Source: Bacteroidota bacterium (lineage in GTDB: Bacteria; Bacteroidota; Bacteroidia; NS11-12g; UBA955). Taken from it: 46,853 nt of DNA. Shown in pieces: positions 25,277 through 34,086 of the stretch. The position numbers were made by a program, and so were the translations under genes. Under the pieces are notes generated by a model that had not been told where the DNA came from, searched no databases, and was given only the letters and a program-made list of their open reading frames with translations. Position 1 is the stretch's first letter. Each line of letters opens with the position of its first letter. The stretch covers positions 1 to 46,853 of the forward strand of contig VGFS01000014.1 in NCBI GenBank assembly GCA_016868785.1, given 5' to 3'.

Positions 25277-28200
25277 TTATTTTACACGCACGCCATTTTG
25301 GAATCCGGCGATGAATGCATCTGCATAACCCAAAGCGCGAACGCGGGCCTTTTCGGCTGCAGCTTCTGCCTCTGAGTTAAATACTTTGGCGGTGCAGTAT
25401 TTGTAATATTCACCTTGTTTGTATTCATACACAGCACCAATACCCTTAGTTTCAAATGCTTTTTTATCCATCTGTTGCTTTGAGATAACAAATTGAATGC
25501 GGTATTCTACCTTCACCCCTTGGGTCGGTTTAACCACAGAAACCGGAGGTGCCGGGGTCGTCAACACTTTTGAAGGAGCGGGATAGATATTCGAAATGTT
25601 ATTGTTTGTATTTGTTGAAACAGGTGCATTATCCATCTTCTGACCAGGCAAACAAGCTGGAGCCTCAACTCTATCAGGCAGACCATCTTCATCGGAATCA
25701 GTATCCAAATAATCGGGTTTGCCATCTGAATCTGTATCTACAGGATTGTTGCTTTTGCCTTTTTCCATCGCATCAGGGATTGAGTCGCCATCGCTGTCCA
25801 GATCCAAGAAGTTGGGCTTTCCGTCATGGTCAATATCCAATTTACCTTCTACATTGTCATTGATTCCATCGCCATCGCTATCAAGGTCGCGATAATTGGC
25901 CACGCCATCTTTATCCAAATCATCGGCAGTTTCCAACTTATCTGCGATACCGTCATTGTCTGAGTCTGTATCCAGATAGTCTGCTTGTCCGTCTTTGTCA
26001 AAGTCTTTTACCCCTTCAATTTTGTCTTCTATACCATCGCCATCAGAATCCGTATCTAGGTAATTGGCTTTGCCATCTTTGTCAACATCGCCTGTCTTTT
26101 CGATACCATCGGCGATACCATCACCGTCAGAATCACGATCCAAAAAGTTGGGGAAGCCATCCTTATCGACATCTCCTCTACCTTCCGATGCATCGGGTAA
26201 TCCATCATTGTCTGAATCCGTATCCAAGTAATCAGGAATACCATCAGCATCGGCATCACCACAAATCATGTTCGTTTGTGATATGTCTGCCAATGCAGCA
26301 TCTGACGCCTTAACTGCAGGCGCTGCCGAATCTACAGCTGTAGGCTCGATGGTCACTGGTTTGTCGTTACAAGGCACAACAGCACGAATGATGTATTCCG
26401 TTCTTCTGTTTTGTGCATGCATGTCATCGGAACAAGTCACACCATCAGCACATTTGTTGATGAGCTTCGATTCACCAAAGCCTTTGTATCCAATACGATC
26501 TACCGCCACACCTCGATTAACGACATATTTATAAGCCGCCAAAGCACGATCTTCAGACAACTTTTGGTTGTAGACTACAGAAGCACGACTATCTGTATGC
26601 GACCCGAGTTCAACACTCAGTCCAGGGTTATCCTGCATGATTACAACCAATTTGTCCAATTCAACTTTACTTTCTTCAGTAATTTCAAATTTTGCGCTTG
26701 CGTAATAAATGGGCTTAATGTCAAATAATTTACCCAAATCATCATCAATTTTATAGGCTTTTGCTTTAAGTACAATTTTTCTACCACCGTCTGGTAAGTC
26801 TACAACACTGTCAGCAGTTGCATATCTATATCCACAAGGATGTGACGTCACCTGGAGGTTGGGATTTGATTCTTCTGCGGAAATATCGCTGAAGGTGAAC
26901 ATGCCTTTTTCATCGGTCACCCCTTTGATTCCAATCTCTGCATCATTTAAATTGTCGAGTACTACTTCGGCACCTTTTAATGGCAACCCGGTTTCTGCAT
27001 CTACAATCTCAACAATAACAGGACTTGGTTTTTCCGCTTCCATTTCTTCTTCTGTTGGACCAACCCAGCGGAAGAAGTAAAGGTTATCATCGACGCCTTT
27101 TGAGCTACGGTTAGAAGTGATGGTACCCCAAGCGTCTCTGTCATGAATTTGTGCACCGAAATCATCGTAATTCGAATTGATGGGTTTACCCGCATTGATG
27201 ATCGCACCCGTTGCGGCGTCTACAAAAAATATGTCCAATCCACCGAAACCAAGGTGGCCATCGGATGAGAAGTAGAATTGTCCAGAATCACTGTAACTGG
27301 GGAAGTTATCGCGCAGCACGGTATTGATTTCTGCACCCATATTTTTAACGTCACCAATTTTAATTCCTTTCTCGTCATTTTGAATAATGGGGGCTTCATA
27401 CAAATCTGACTTACCAAAGCCATCGGGCATATCTGAGGCAAAAACCACTTTGGTTCCGTCTGGAGAGATGATCAAATCTGCCACAGAATAGTCAGCGTTG
27501 TTGAGTTGAAAAGGAATTTCTGTCCATTTTTTGGTTACGGGGTTTTGACGCATTGCAAAAACTTGGAGCACACGTTCACGCTTTGCATTTTTCTTTTTTG
27601 CATTGCGTGTAACGTAAATAAAACCTGTATTGGGATCTACAAAACTTACGTGCTGATGGGCCACTGATTTGTTATTGGTGATTTCTTTTCCTTGACCCAA
27701 AAAACTATCTGAATATCGCGCTTTATAAATTTGGTAATAGGGTTGTTCATGCCATAGAGAGACAGACTTTTTCAATCCCTTTTCAATGTGCGTGGAGTAA
27801 TACGCATTGCCTTTTTTGTCTGGAACCAAGGCATATTCACCCAATCCAGTATTGCTATTGAATGGCTTCAACATATAAAACTCGGAGAAGTCATTTTCAG
27901 GCCAATACGTTTCGGCACCGGCATTTTGAGCTGCGAATTCAGAATTTAATTCAGGAAAAAATGGTTTATCTCCATACTCCGTTGACTTCAAAACAATTAA
28001 TAAACTATCTGATAGGAGATAATTCTCAACTTTTCTTGCAGCAAGGGCAAAACAAAGTTTATCAAACGCATCCACTTTATCACCATATTTCGAAAACAAC
28101 TCAGAATAGGCTTCAAAAGCCAATTGATTGTTTTCTACTTGAGAGTGAGAAAATGCCAATGCTCGTTGGTTGGGATAATCCGCTGTTTTTGCAATGGCCT

Positions 28201-28336
28201 TGCCGTTATTCTTATTAATGATTCCGGCGTAATTGTAGGTATAGATGTCATTTGCCAATTTCTTTTGGGCAAAAACAGGGCTAACCTGACTCAATAAACC
28301 AAAGGTCAGGATGGTTGTGTATTTTATGAGATTCAT
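25277..28336 (-). CDS. OmpA-family protein with beta-propeller, calcium-type repeats and SPOR-like C-terminus
   Basis: This 1019-residue envelope protein has a signal peptide (1-23, ending PVFA), a helical TPR-like stretch (about 50-125), WD40-like PD40 propeller blades (about 180-430, for instance LIISPDGTKVVFASD), a carboxypeptidase-regulatory-like domain (about 438-525), an OmpA peptidoglycan-binding domain (about 535-648, SHTDSRASVVYNQKLSEDRA), about eight thrombospondin type 3-like DxDxDG repeats (about 692-890), a proline-rich linker and a SPOR-like domain (about 939-1018). It resembles PorE/SprF-associated OmpA proteins that tie T9SS machinery to peptidoglycan. Having both OmpA and SPOR-like modules gives two possible wall contacts. 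It is the third gene of its operon, 20 bases after the SprF gene. Confidence 0.82.
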   Translation of the reverse strand: MNLIKYTTILTFGLLSQVSPVFAQKKLANDIYTYNYAGIINKNNGKAIAKTADYPNQRALAFSHSQVENNQLAFEAYSELFSKYGDKVDAFDKLCFALAARKVENYLLSDSLLIVLKSTEYGDKPFFPELNSEFAAQNAGAETYWPENDFSEFYMLKPFNSNTGLGEYALVPDKKGNAYYSTHIEKGLKKSVSLWHEQPYYQIYKARYSDSFLGQGKEITNNKSVAHQHVSFVDPNTGFIYVTRNAKKKNAKRERVLQVFAMRQNPVTKKWTEIPFQLNNADYSVADLIISPDGTKVVFASDMPDGFGKSDLYEAPIIQNDEKGIKIGDVKNMGAEINTVLRDNFPSYSDSGQFYFSSDGHLGFGGLDIFFVDAATGAIINAGKPINSNYDDFGAQIHDRDAWGTITSNRSSKGVDDNLYFFRWVGPTEEEMEAEKPSPVIVEIVDAETGLPLKGAEVVLDNLNDAEIGIKGVTDEKGMFTFSDISAEESNPNLQVTSHPCGYRYATADSVVDLPDGGRKIVLKAKAYKIDDDLGKLFDIKPIYYASAKFEITEESKVELDKLVVIMQDNPGLSVELGSHTDSRASVVYNQKLSEDRALAAYKYVVNRGVAVDRIGYKGFGESKLINKCADGVTCSDDMHAQNRRTEYIIRAVVPCNDKPVTIEPTAVDSAAPAVKASDAALADISQTNMICGDADADGIPDYLDTDSDNDGLPDASEGRGDVDKDGFPNFLDRDSDGDGIADGIEKTGDVDKDGKANYLDTDSDGDGIEDKIEGVKDFDKDGQADYLDTDSDNDGIADKLETADDLDKDGVANYRDLDSDGDGINDNVEGKLDIDHDGKPNFLDLDSDGDSIPDAMEKGKSNNPVDTDSDGKPDYLDTDSDEDGLPDRVEAPACLPGQKMDNAPVSTNTNNNISNIYPAPSKVLTTPAPPVSVVKPTQGVKVEYRIQFVISKQQMDKKAFETKGIGAVYEYKQGEYYKYCTAKVFNSEAEAAAEKARVRALGYADAFIAGFQNGVRVK
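25680..26265 (-). repeat. Calcium-type (TSP3) repeat block inside the OmpA-family gene
   Basis: About eight in-frame units alternate DxDxDG loops and short linkers (typical pieces are LDTDSDGDGI and DKDGKANYLD). They resemble, less regularly, the longer array in the adhesin gene of the same operon. Each aspartate-rich loop is predicted to bind calcium. Confidence 0.8.
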
Positions 28337-28356
28337 CGTTGTGCGACTAGAATTTT

Positions 28357-29328
28357 TTAGAAATAGCGTGGAACTTTTACCCTACTATTTTCTTTGGGTG
28401 TGATCATGTATTGCAAACCGATTTCATGTGAACCTCTCACGTATTCATTTAGTGGAGAGGTTTTGCTATCGAACGAGTACAACAGGTTGAAGTTAGGATT
28501 CAGTTGTGCCATTACCATAAATCCGATATCGCCACCGGTTCTATAAAATCCACCAATTGAACCAAAGTCGTTGTAGATCAGGTGCAAATTCACATCTGCT
28601 TGCATTGCTGCGCCATTTACGAACTTCACTTGGGTTGTAGGTTTTAATTTTAAGTCCATTGACAAATCAAAAACGGCACCCGCTATGGCATAGTAGTGCA
28701 TTTGACTTACATAATCCAGATTTACACCGCTGGGCGCTGTTCTCTCGTTGATAAACACCATACGTGGTGAGCTAACACCCGCAAAATACTTGTCGCTGTA
28801 GAGGTAAACACCGAAACCGGTCATGGGCGCTGTGATGGCGTAGTCATTGTTATTAAAGGTAACATCACCGGGGTTTTGCACTTTCAGTTTAGACAATTCG
28901 GCAGAATAATTAAAGGCCCCCAATCTCAATCCAACAGCCAATCTCAAATCTCTTGCTATTTCTTTGTTATAAGCAATATTAGCCGCAAACTCAGTTTCAG
29001 AGAAAGGAGAAGCCACTTCAAATTTTCCAATCTTGCCCGTTTGAAAATTCAATCCAACGGCAAAGTCTCTGAATGCTGGTGCTTGAGAAACTGGAGAGTG
29101 AAGTGCTAGACTCTGATAATTCGGCGCCCCAGGATAGGTAGCCCACTGAGTACGGTTCAATGCACTCGCCACTAGGGTGCGCTTCGAACCTGCATAGGCT
29201 GGGTTCATCGCAAGCGAATTGAAATCGTAATGGGTGTACATTTGCTCTTGTTGAGCGAACACGGGCACCACGGTGGCCAAAGCCACTAACATCACCCATT
29301 TCAACTTATTTTTTATCATGAATTTCAT
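28357..29328 (-). CDS. PorP/SprF family type IX secretion outer-membrane protein
   Basis: This 323-residue protein has a signal peptide (about 1-25, ending PVFAQ) and a predicted beta-barrel. The N-terminal sequence YTHYDFNSLAMNPAYAGS (near 31-48) is the PorP/SprF signature, and the protein keeps the LNFQTGKIG and GVYLYSDKYFAGVSSPR segments expected of barrel strands. SprF-type proteins are dedicated partners that export an adjacent adhesin carrying a type-B C-terminal domain, and in PorP the barrel belongs to the core translocon. The position directly after the SprB-like adhesin (14-base gap) points to the SprF role. An in-frame ATG nine bases further in is an alternative start. Confidence 0.9.
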   Translation of the reverse strand: MKFMIKNKLKWVMLVALATVVPVFAQQEQMYTHYDFNSLAMNPAYAGSKRTLVASALNRTQWATYPGAPNYQSLALHSPVSQAPAFRDFAVGLNFQTGKIGKFEVASPFSETEFAANIAYNKEIARDLRLAVGLRLGAFNYSAELSKLKVQNPGDVTFNNNDYAITAPMTGFGVYLYSDKYFAGVSSPRMVFINERTAPSGVNLDYVSQMHYYAIAGAVFDLSMDLKLKPTTQVKFVNGAAMQADVNLHLIYNDFGSIGGFYRTGGDIGFMVMAQLNPNFNLLYSFDSKTSPLNEYVRGSHEIGLQYMITPKENSRVKVPRYF

Positions 29329-29342
29329 GGTTGTTCGTTCGT

Positions 29343-32300
29343 TTAGTTTTTGATGTAAATGTTTCTATCAACTGTGGTTGATCCATATTTAAATACGATG
29401 TAATAGATGCCTTCGGGCAGTGTATCACCATTTGTACCTACGCCATTCCAATCGTTTTTGTAGGTTCCGTTAGATTCATACACAACCTGACCCCAACGGT
29501 TGAATACCAACAATGTCGCTTGAGAGAACACTTTGGCTTTCAAGCCGCGGATATAAAGCACATCATTAATACCGTCACCGTTTGGTGAAATACCCTCTGG
29601 GATAAAGTAATTTGGGTCTATATAGTTGGGGATACCGTCTTTGTCACTGTCGGCCAGACCTTCTTGAATATCGCCGTCTAACAATTCGTCATTGTCAGAG
29701 TCTAGATCGCGCCAGTTGCCTACGCCATCACCATCCGTATCCGTAGATCCTTCAATTTTATCGGATATTCCATCGTTATCTGAATCGAGGTCGAGGTAAT
29801 CGGGCTGACCATCATTATCGGTATCGGTAGTTCCTTCAGTCTTGTCATCGATACCGTCGCCATCAGAATCCAAATCGCGCCAGTTACCGATACCATCACC
29901 ATCAGAATCTACAGTGCCTTCGGTTTTGTCATTGATACCATCGTTATCTGAATCGAGGTCACGCCAATCGCCCACACCATCACCATCAGTATCCGTGGTT
30001 CCTTCGATACTATCCGAAATACCATCGTTGTCTGAATCTGTGTCTAGGTAATCTGCCACACTGTCACCATCGGTATCGGTAGTTCCTTCAATTTTATCAG
30101 AAATACCATCACCATCAGAATCCAAATCCAACCAGTTACCTGCCAAATCACCATCTTTATCTCCTGTACCCTCGGTTTTGTCAACAATTCCATCGCCGTC
30201 AGAATCCAAATCGCGCCAGTTGCCAATACCATCACCATCAAAGTCGTTGGTGCCTTCAGTGCTATCTGCGATACCATCATTATCTGAATCCAAATCGCGC
30301 CAATCGCTTGTTCCATCACCATCTGTATCAACGGTTCCTTCTGTACTGTCTAGAATATTATCGCCGTCTGAATCCAAATCCCGCCAATCGCCGGTGCCAT
30401 CGCCGTCTGTATCAACAGTACCTTCAGAATTATCAGAAATACCATCGTTGTCCGAATCGAGGTCACGCCAATCGCCGATACCGTCTATGTCTGTATCCAC
30501 TGTACCTTCAATTTTGTCGGAGATTCCGTCATTGTCAGAGTCTAGGTCGCGCCAATCGCCAGTTCCATCACCATCGGTATCTACAACTCCTTCAATGTTA
30601 TCGGAAATGCCATCGCCATCTGAGTCCAAATCGAGATAATCGGGTTTGCCATCGCCATCTGAATCTACGGTTCCTTCAATTTTATCAGTGATACCGTCGT
30701 TGTCAGAGTCCAGATCGCGCCAATCACCGGTTCCATCTCCGTCAGAATCGATGTATCCTTCTTTTTTGTCGCTGATACCGTCGTTATCAGAGTCCAGATC
30801 ACGCCAATCGCCCGTTCCGTCACCGTCTGTGTCTATTGTTCCTTCGATCAAATCCGAAATACCGTCACCATCCGAATCTCCATCACGGAAATCTGAAATG
30901 CCATCGCCATCTGTATCAACTACATCTTCTATGCTGTCAAGAATTCCATCAGAATCAGAATCCAAGTCCAAATAATCGGGTTTACCATCACCGTCGGTAT
31001 CCACTGGGGTTGCAGGGTTGCTACCCGCTTCAAAGCTATCTTGAATACCATCGTCATCTGAATCAAGGTCACGCCAGTTTCCACGACCATCACCGTCGGT
31101 ATCAATTCTGCCTTCTACACTGTCTGGGATGCCATCATTGTCTGAGTCAAGATCTAATCGATCTACTGTACCATCAGAATCTGTATCAATGTTACCTTCT
31201 GTTTGATCGTTGATACCATCATTATCAGAATCTAAATCGCGCCAGTCGCGAGTTCCGTCGCCGTCCGTGTCTACAGTTCCTTCAATTTTATCACTGATTC
31301 CATCATTGTCTGCGTCTGTATCAAGGAAATCTGCAACACCGTCACCATCTGTATCAACGGCTCCTTCGATATTGTCATCGATACCATCGCCATCAGAATC
31401 TATATCTCTCCAATTGCCAATACCATCGCCATCTGGGTCAGCAACACCCTCAGTTTTATCGGCAATACCGTCACCATCTGTGTCCAGATCTTTGTAATCA
31501 GGTTTACCATCGCCGTCGGTATCAATTTCATTATAGCCTGTACCGCCGTTAGCAATGATGGGAACACCCGCTGAATTTACAGTTACAGGACTGGTTCCCG
31601 CGATTCCATCGTTATCGGAATCAGAACCGTCTACTTCATAGATATCAAAAATACCGTCATTATCACTGTCTAAGTCTTTGAAGTTGGGTATACCATCGCC
31701 ATCAAAGTCCATGGCAATGTCGCGATTTTCATTTTCGATAAAGTCCAGCAAACCGTCGTTGTCTGCATCCATATCGGCATAGTCAAATACACCATCACCA
31801 TCGGTATCTTTAGATCCTTCCACAAAATCTGGGATACCGTCGCCATCGGTGTCTTTGGCAATAACGGTTACTATTGCTGTATATGGGCCGGTTTTATTCC
31901 CGGAAGCGTCTTGGGTCCATACCAACACATTGTTCACGCCTGTGTCTGAAACTGTCCAATTCAACTTGCTTACATCCAGCGTATCAATGCCACAATTATC
32001 GTAAAGCAAGGCAACCACATTCAATTTTGTCATCGAACCATTTCCGGTAGTGTCAAGATAAACCGTGTGGTTTTTCACTTGGAGCGTTGGTTTGATGGTA
32101 TCATAAACGGTAACGTTGATGGTAGAACTGCTGCGATTTCTGCTGGGGTCTACTGCGGTAATTGTAATCACATTTACGCCCGTTTGAGAGCAGTCAAATG
32201 CACTGTCGCTCATATAAAGGCTGTCAATGTTACAATTATCATAACTACCATTATCGAAATCAGCGGTTGTTAAGTTGGCTTTGCCGTTTACATCAAGGTA

Positions 32301-33872
32301 TAGGGATACGTTCTTCAACACCAAGGTTGGTTTAATAGTATCAAGCACAGTGATGATCAATGTATCCGTAGCCGTGTTGCCATTGGCGTCCGTTGCGGTA
32401 AATACTACTTTATTTTGGGTGTTGTTGTAACCAGAATTCAAACAATTGAATAGGGTTTGAGAGAGCGACGTGGTTACAGTATTACACTGGTCTGCTGTGC
32501 CGAGGTCCACGCTGTCTTTTGCCAACGTTGCCAAACCACTGTTGTCGAGGTATAAAGTAAAATCTCTGGTATTTAAGTTGGGTTTGGTGGTGTCGAGGAC
32601 GTTGACGATGTAATTGACACTGTCTCGGTTGCCATTTATGTCCACTACCTTGAAATTCACCGTATTGTATCCAACATTGGTACAATTAAAACTTGTCTTG
32701 CTAATTGACCGCGATGCAATTGCACAGTTGTCGGAGGAGGCACTGTCCGACATATTCGCTGATACAAACACAGTGCCCAACGCGCCCAAATAAACGGTTA
32801 GAATTTTGTGCGGTACGGGTACTGGTTTAACCAAGTCCACGTGCTTGATGGTGACTTGAACAGTGTCTAAACAACCATTGGCATCTTTTACTTCTGCGGT
32901 ATATTTTCCTTCGTATTTGTTGTTGTAGGTAGTAGTACTTGTATAGGTCGAGGTTGGGGTTAACCAAGTTGTATCCACGCGATAAGAATAGGCCGATGTT
33001 CCACCGGTTGCTGTTAAAGCAATCACCCCTGTTTTGTCATTGTAACAAACTGGGCTTGTGATGGTAGCGGTAAGGTTAAGTACTGATGGTTCAGTGATGG
33101 TAATGCTCACAGTATTTGTACAACCATTGGCATCTTTTACACCGATGCTATAGGTACCTGAAGACAAACTCCCAAAGGTGTTTGTTGAGGCATAGCTACC
33201 ACCTCCGATGTTGTATGTGTATGGGGTTGTTCCTCCAGCTCCCGCAACAGTTACTGATCCGGTTGCGTTACCTTTACAATCAACGTTTGTTGTTGATGTA
33301 GATGAGACACTTAACGCGGTGGGCTCTGTAATTGTTGTTGTTTTTTGACCTGTACATCCATTATTATCTATTACCGTGACAGTGTATGAGCCAGCCTTCA
33401 AACCAGAAGCAACTGCAGTATTCTGTGTTGGTGTGGTATTCCAAGAATAAGAATAATTAGGGGTGCCCCCTGAAACAACCGCTTCGATAAAACCCGTACT
33501 GTTACCAAAACAATCAACATTGGAAAGTTTATTAAGTGGTGTTGAAACTGTAAGTGATACTGCAGGCTCTGAAATGATAACATGCAACGTATCCGTATTG
33601 CCCAAGGTATCAGTTACAGAAGCAATGTAGGTTGCTGCTGGTAGATTGCTAAATATGGGGGAGTATTGGAAAGGACTACCACCATAAATACTATATTTAA
33701 ATCCCGGTGATCCACCAGAAACTTGTAGTTCAAAACTACCGTTTGTGCCACCATTACAAGAGACATTTGTCTGCGAAACAAGAGATAATGTTTGGGCTGA
33801 AAGTGATTGAGAAACAGTCATTAGCGCTGTTAACAAGAACAGACTAAAACCCTTAATTCTATTATTCATCAT
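29343..33872 (-). CDS. Large SprB-like surface adhesin with type-B T9SS C-terminal domain
   Basis: The start at 33872 (MMNNRIKGFSLFLL) gives 1509 residues and a clean signal peptide (about 1-27, ending SLSAQ). An upstream in-frame ATG at 33974 lies before the promoter box. Domains in order are four SprB repeats (about 28-345, each ending in an EP-type motif), four HYR-like immunoglobulin folds each with paired cysteines (about 350-705, DTTKP/DTIKP junctions), about two dozen thrombospondin type 3-like repeats (about 705-1415) and the gliding-motility-associated C-terminal domain (about 1420-1509, FIPEGISPNGDGINDVLYI to VDRNIYIKN). That terminus directs T9SS export with a SprF partner. It should be a long, calcium-stiffened filament used in attachment or gliding. 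It heads the operon. Confidence 0.88.
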   Translation of the reverse strand: MMNNRIKGFSLFLLTALMTVSQSLSAQTLSLVSQTNVSCNGGTNGSFELQVSGGSPGFKYSIYGGSPFQYSPIFSNLPAATYIASVTDTLGNTDTLHVIISEPAVSLTVSTPLNKLSNVDCFGNSTGFIEAVVSGGTPNYSYSWNTTPTQNTAVASGLKAGSYTVTVIDNNGCTGQKTTTITEPTALSVSSTSTTNVDCKGNATGSVTVAGAGGTTPYTYNIGGGSYASTNTFGSLSSGTYSIGVKDANGCTNTVSITITEPSVLNLTATITSPVCYNDKTGVIALTATGGTSAYSYRVDTTWLTPTSTYTSTTTYNNKYEGKYTAEVKDANGCLDTVQVTIKHVDLVKPVPVPHKILTVYLGALGTVFVSANMSDSASSDNCAIASRSISKTSFNCTNVGYNTVNFKVVDINGNRDSVNYIVNVLDTTKPNLNTRDFTLYLDNSGLATLAKDSVDLGTADQCNTVTTSLSQTLFNCLNSGYNNTQNKVVFTATDANGNTATDTLIITVLDTIKPTLVLKNVSLYLDVNGKANLTTADFDNGSYDNCNIDSLYMSDSAFDCSQTGVNVITITAVDPSRNRSSSTINVTVYDTIKPTLQVKNHTVYLDTTGNGSMTKLNVVALLYDNCGIDTLDVSKLNWTVSDTGVNNVLVWTQDASGNKTGPYTAIVTVIAKDTDGDGIPDFVEGSKDTDGDGVFDYADMDADNDGLLDFIENENRDIAMDFDGDGIPNFKDLDSDNDGIFDIYEVDGSDSDNDGIAGTSPVTVNSAGVPIIANGGTGYNEIDTDGDGKPDYKDLDTDGDGIADKTEGVADPDGDGIGNWRDIDSDGDGIDDNIEGAVDTDGDGVADFLDTDADNDGISDKIEGTVDTDGDGTRDWRDLDSDNDGINDQTEGNIDTDSDGTVDRLDLDSDNDGIPDSVEGRIDTDGDGRGNWRDLDSDDDGIQDSFEAGSNPATPVDTDGDGKPDYLDLDSDSDGILDSIEDVVDTDGDGISDFRDGDSDGDGISDLIEGTIDTDGDGTGDWRDLDSDNDGISDKKEGYIDSDGDGTGDWRDLDSDNDGITDKIEGTVDSDGDGKPDYLDLDSDGDGISDNIEGVVDTDGDGTGDWRDLDSDNDGISDKIEGTVDTDIDGIGDWRDLDSDNDGISDNSEGTVDTDGDGTGDWRDLDSDGDNILDSTEGTVDTDGDGTSDWRDLDSDNDGIADSTEGTNDFDGDGIGNWRDLDSDGDGIVDKTEGTGDKDGDLAGNWLDLDSDGDGISDKIEGTTDTDGDSVADYLDTDSDNDGISDSIEGTTDTDGDGVGDWRDLDSDNDGINDKTEGTVDSDGDGIGNWRDLDSDGDGIDDKTEGTTDTDNDGQPDYLDLDSDNDGISDKIEGSTDTDGDGVGNWRDLDSDNDELLDGDIQEGLADSDKDGIPNYIDPNYFIPEGISPNGDGINDVLYIRGLKAKVFSQATLLVFNRWGQVVYESNGTYKNDWNGVGTNGDTLPEGIYYIVFKYGSTTVDRNIYIKN
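29640..31860 (-). repeat. Long 84-bp tandem repeat array (calcium-type repeats) in the adhesin gene
   Basis: About two dozen copies of a 28-residue (84-base) unit are built from DTDGDG, WRDLDSDNDG and IEG pieces. The spacing is exactly in frame through most of the array, with a few longer or shorter units at the 5' end of the coding strand (31500-31860). Neighbouring copies are close to identical in parts, so copy number can change by slippage or recombination without breaking the frame. The complementary strand shows long open frames that are only shadows of the repeat. Confidence 0.9.
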
Positions 33873-33933
33873 AGATTCTTTTTCTAATAAGTTGGAGTTG
33901 GTAATCTTTGTCAAATCACCCTTCCGCACATTA

Positions 33934-33941
33934 CAAAAGTA
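33934..33941 (-). promoter_or_regulatory. Bacteroidota -7 box TACTTTTG for the adhesin operon
   Basis: The box is an exact TAnnTTTG match on the minus strand. The implied start of transcription (near 33928) gives a leader of about 55 bases before the ATG at 33872 and excludes the ATG at 33974. Confidence 0.5.
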
Positions 33942-34086
33942 TGGAATGTTGTTGGTTTTGTTGAACTTCTTCATTTTGATAGCCTTTTTTGTATACTTTT
34001 CGCTATAATTGACAATGAACTTTAAGTGTCAGTTGCCTAAAACACCATTTTTTTTCAATTCCCCCAAAACTCGATGAAATCAATCC

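Noticed and set aside
29842-31497. Long plus-strand open frames rich in Pro, Ser and Glu (several overlapping)
   Set aside because: They are the exact antisense of the Asp-rich repeat array in the adhesin gene. Codon bias of the repeat keeps the opposite strand open; they have no start signals or family resemblance.
29640-31860. Regularly spaced repeats that could suggest a CRISPR array
   Set aside because: The repeat period is 84 bases with no unique spacers, and the units translate in one frame as calcium-type protein repeats within a signal-peptide-bearing adhesin.
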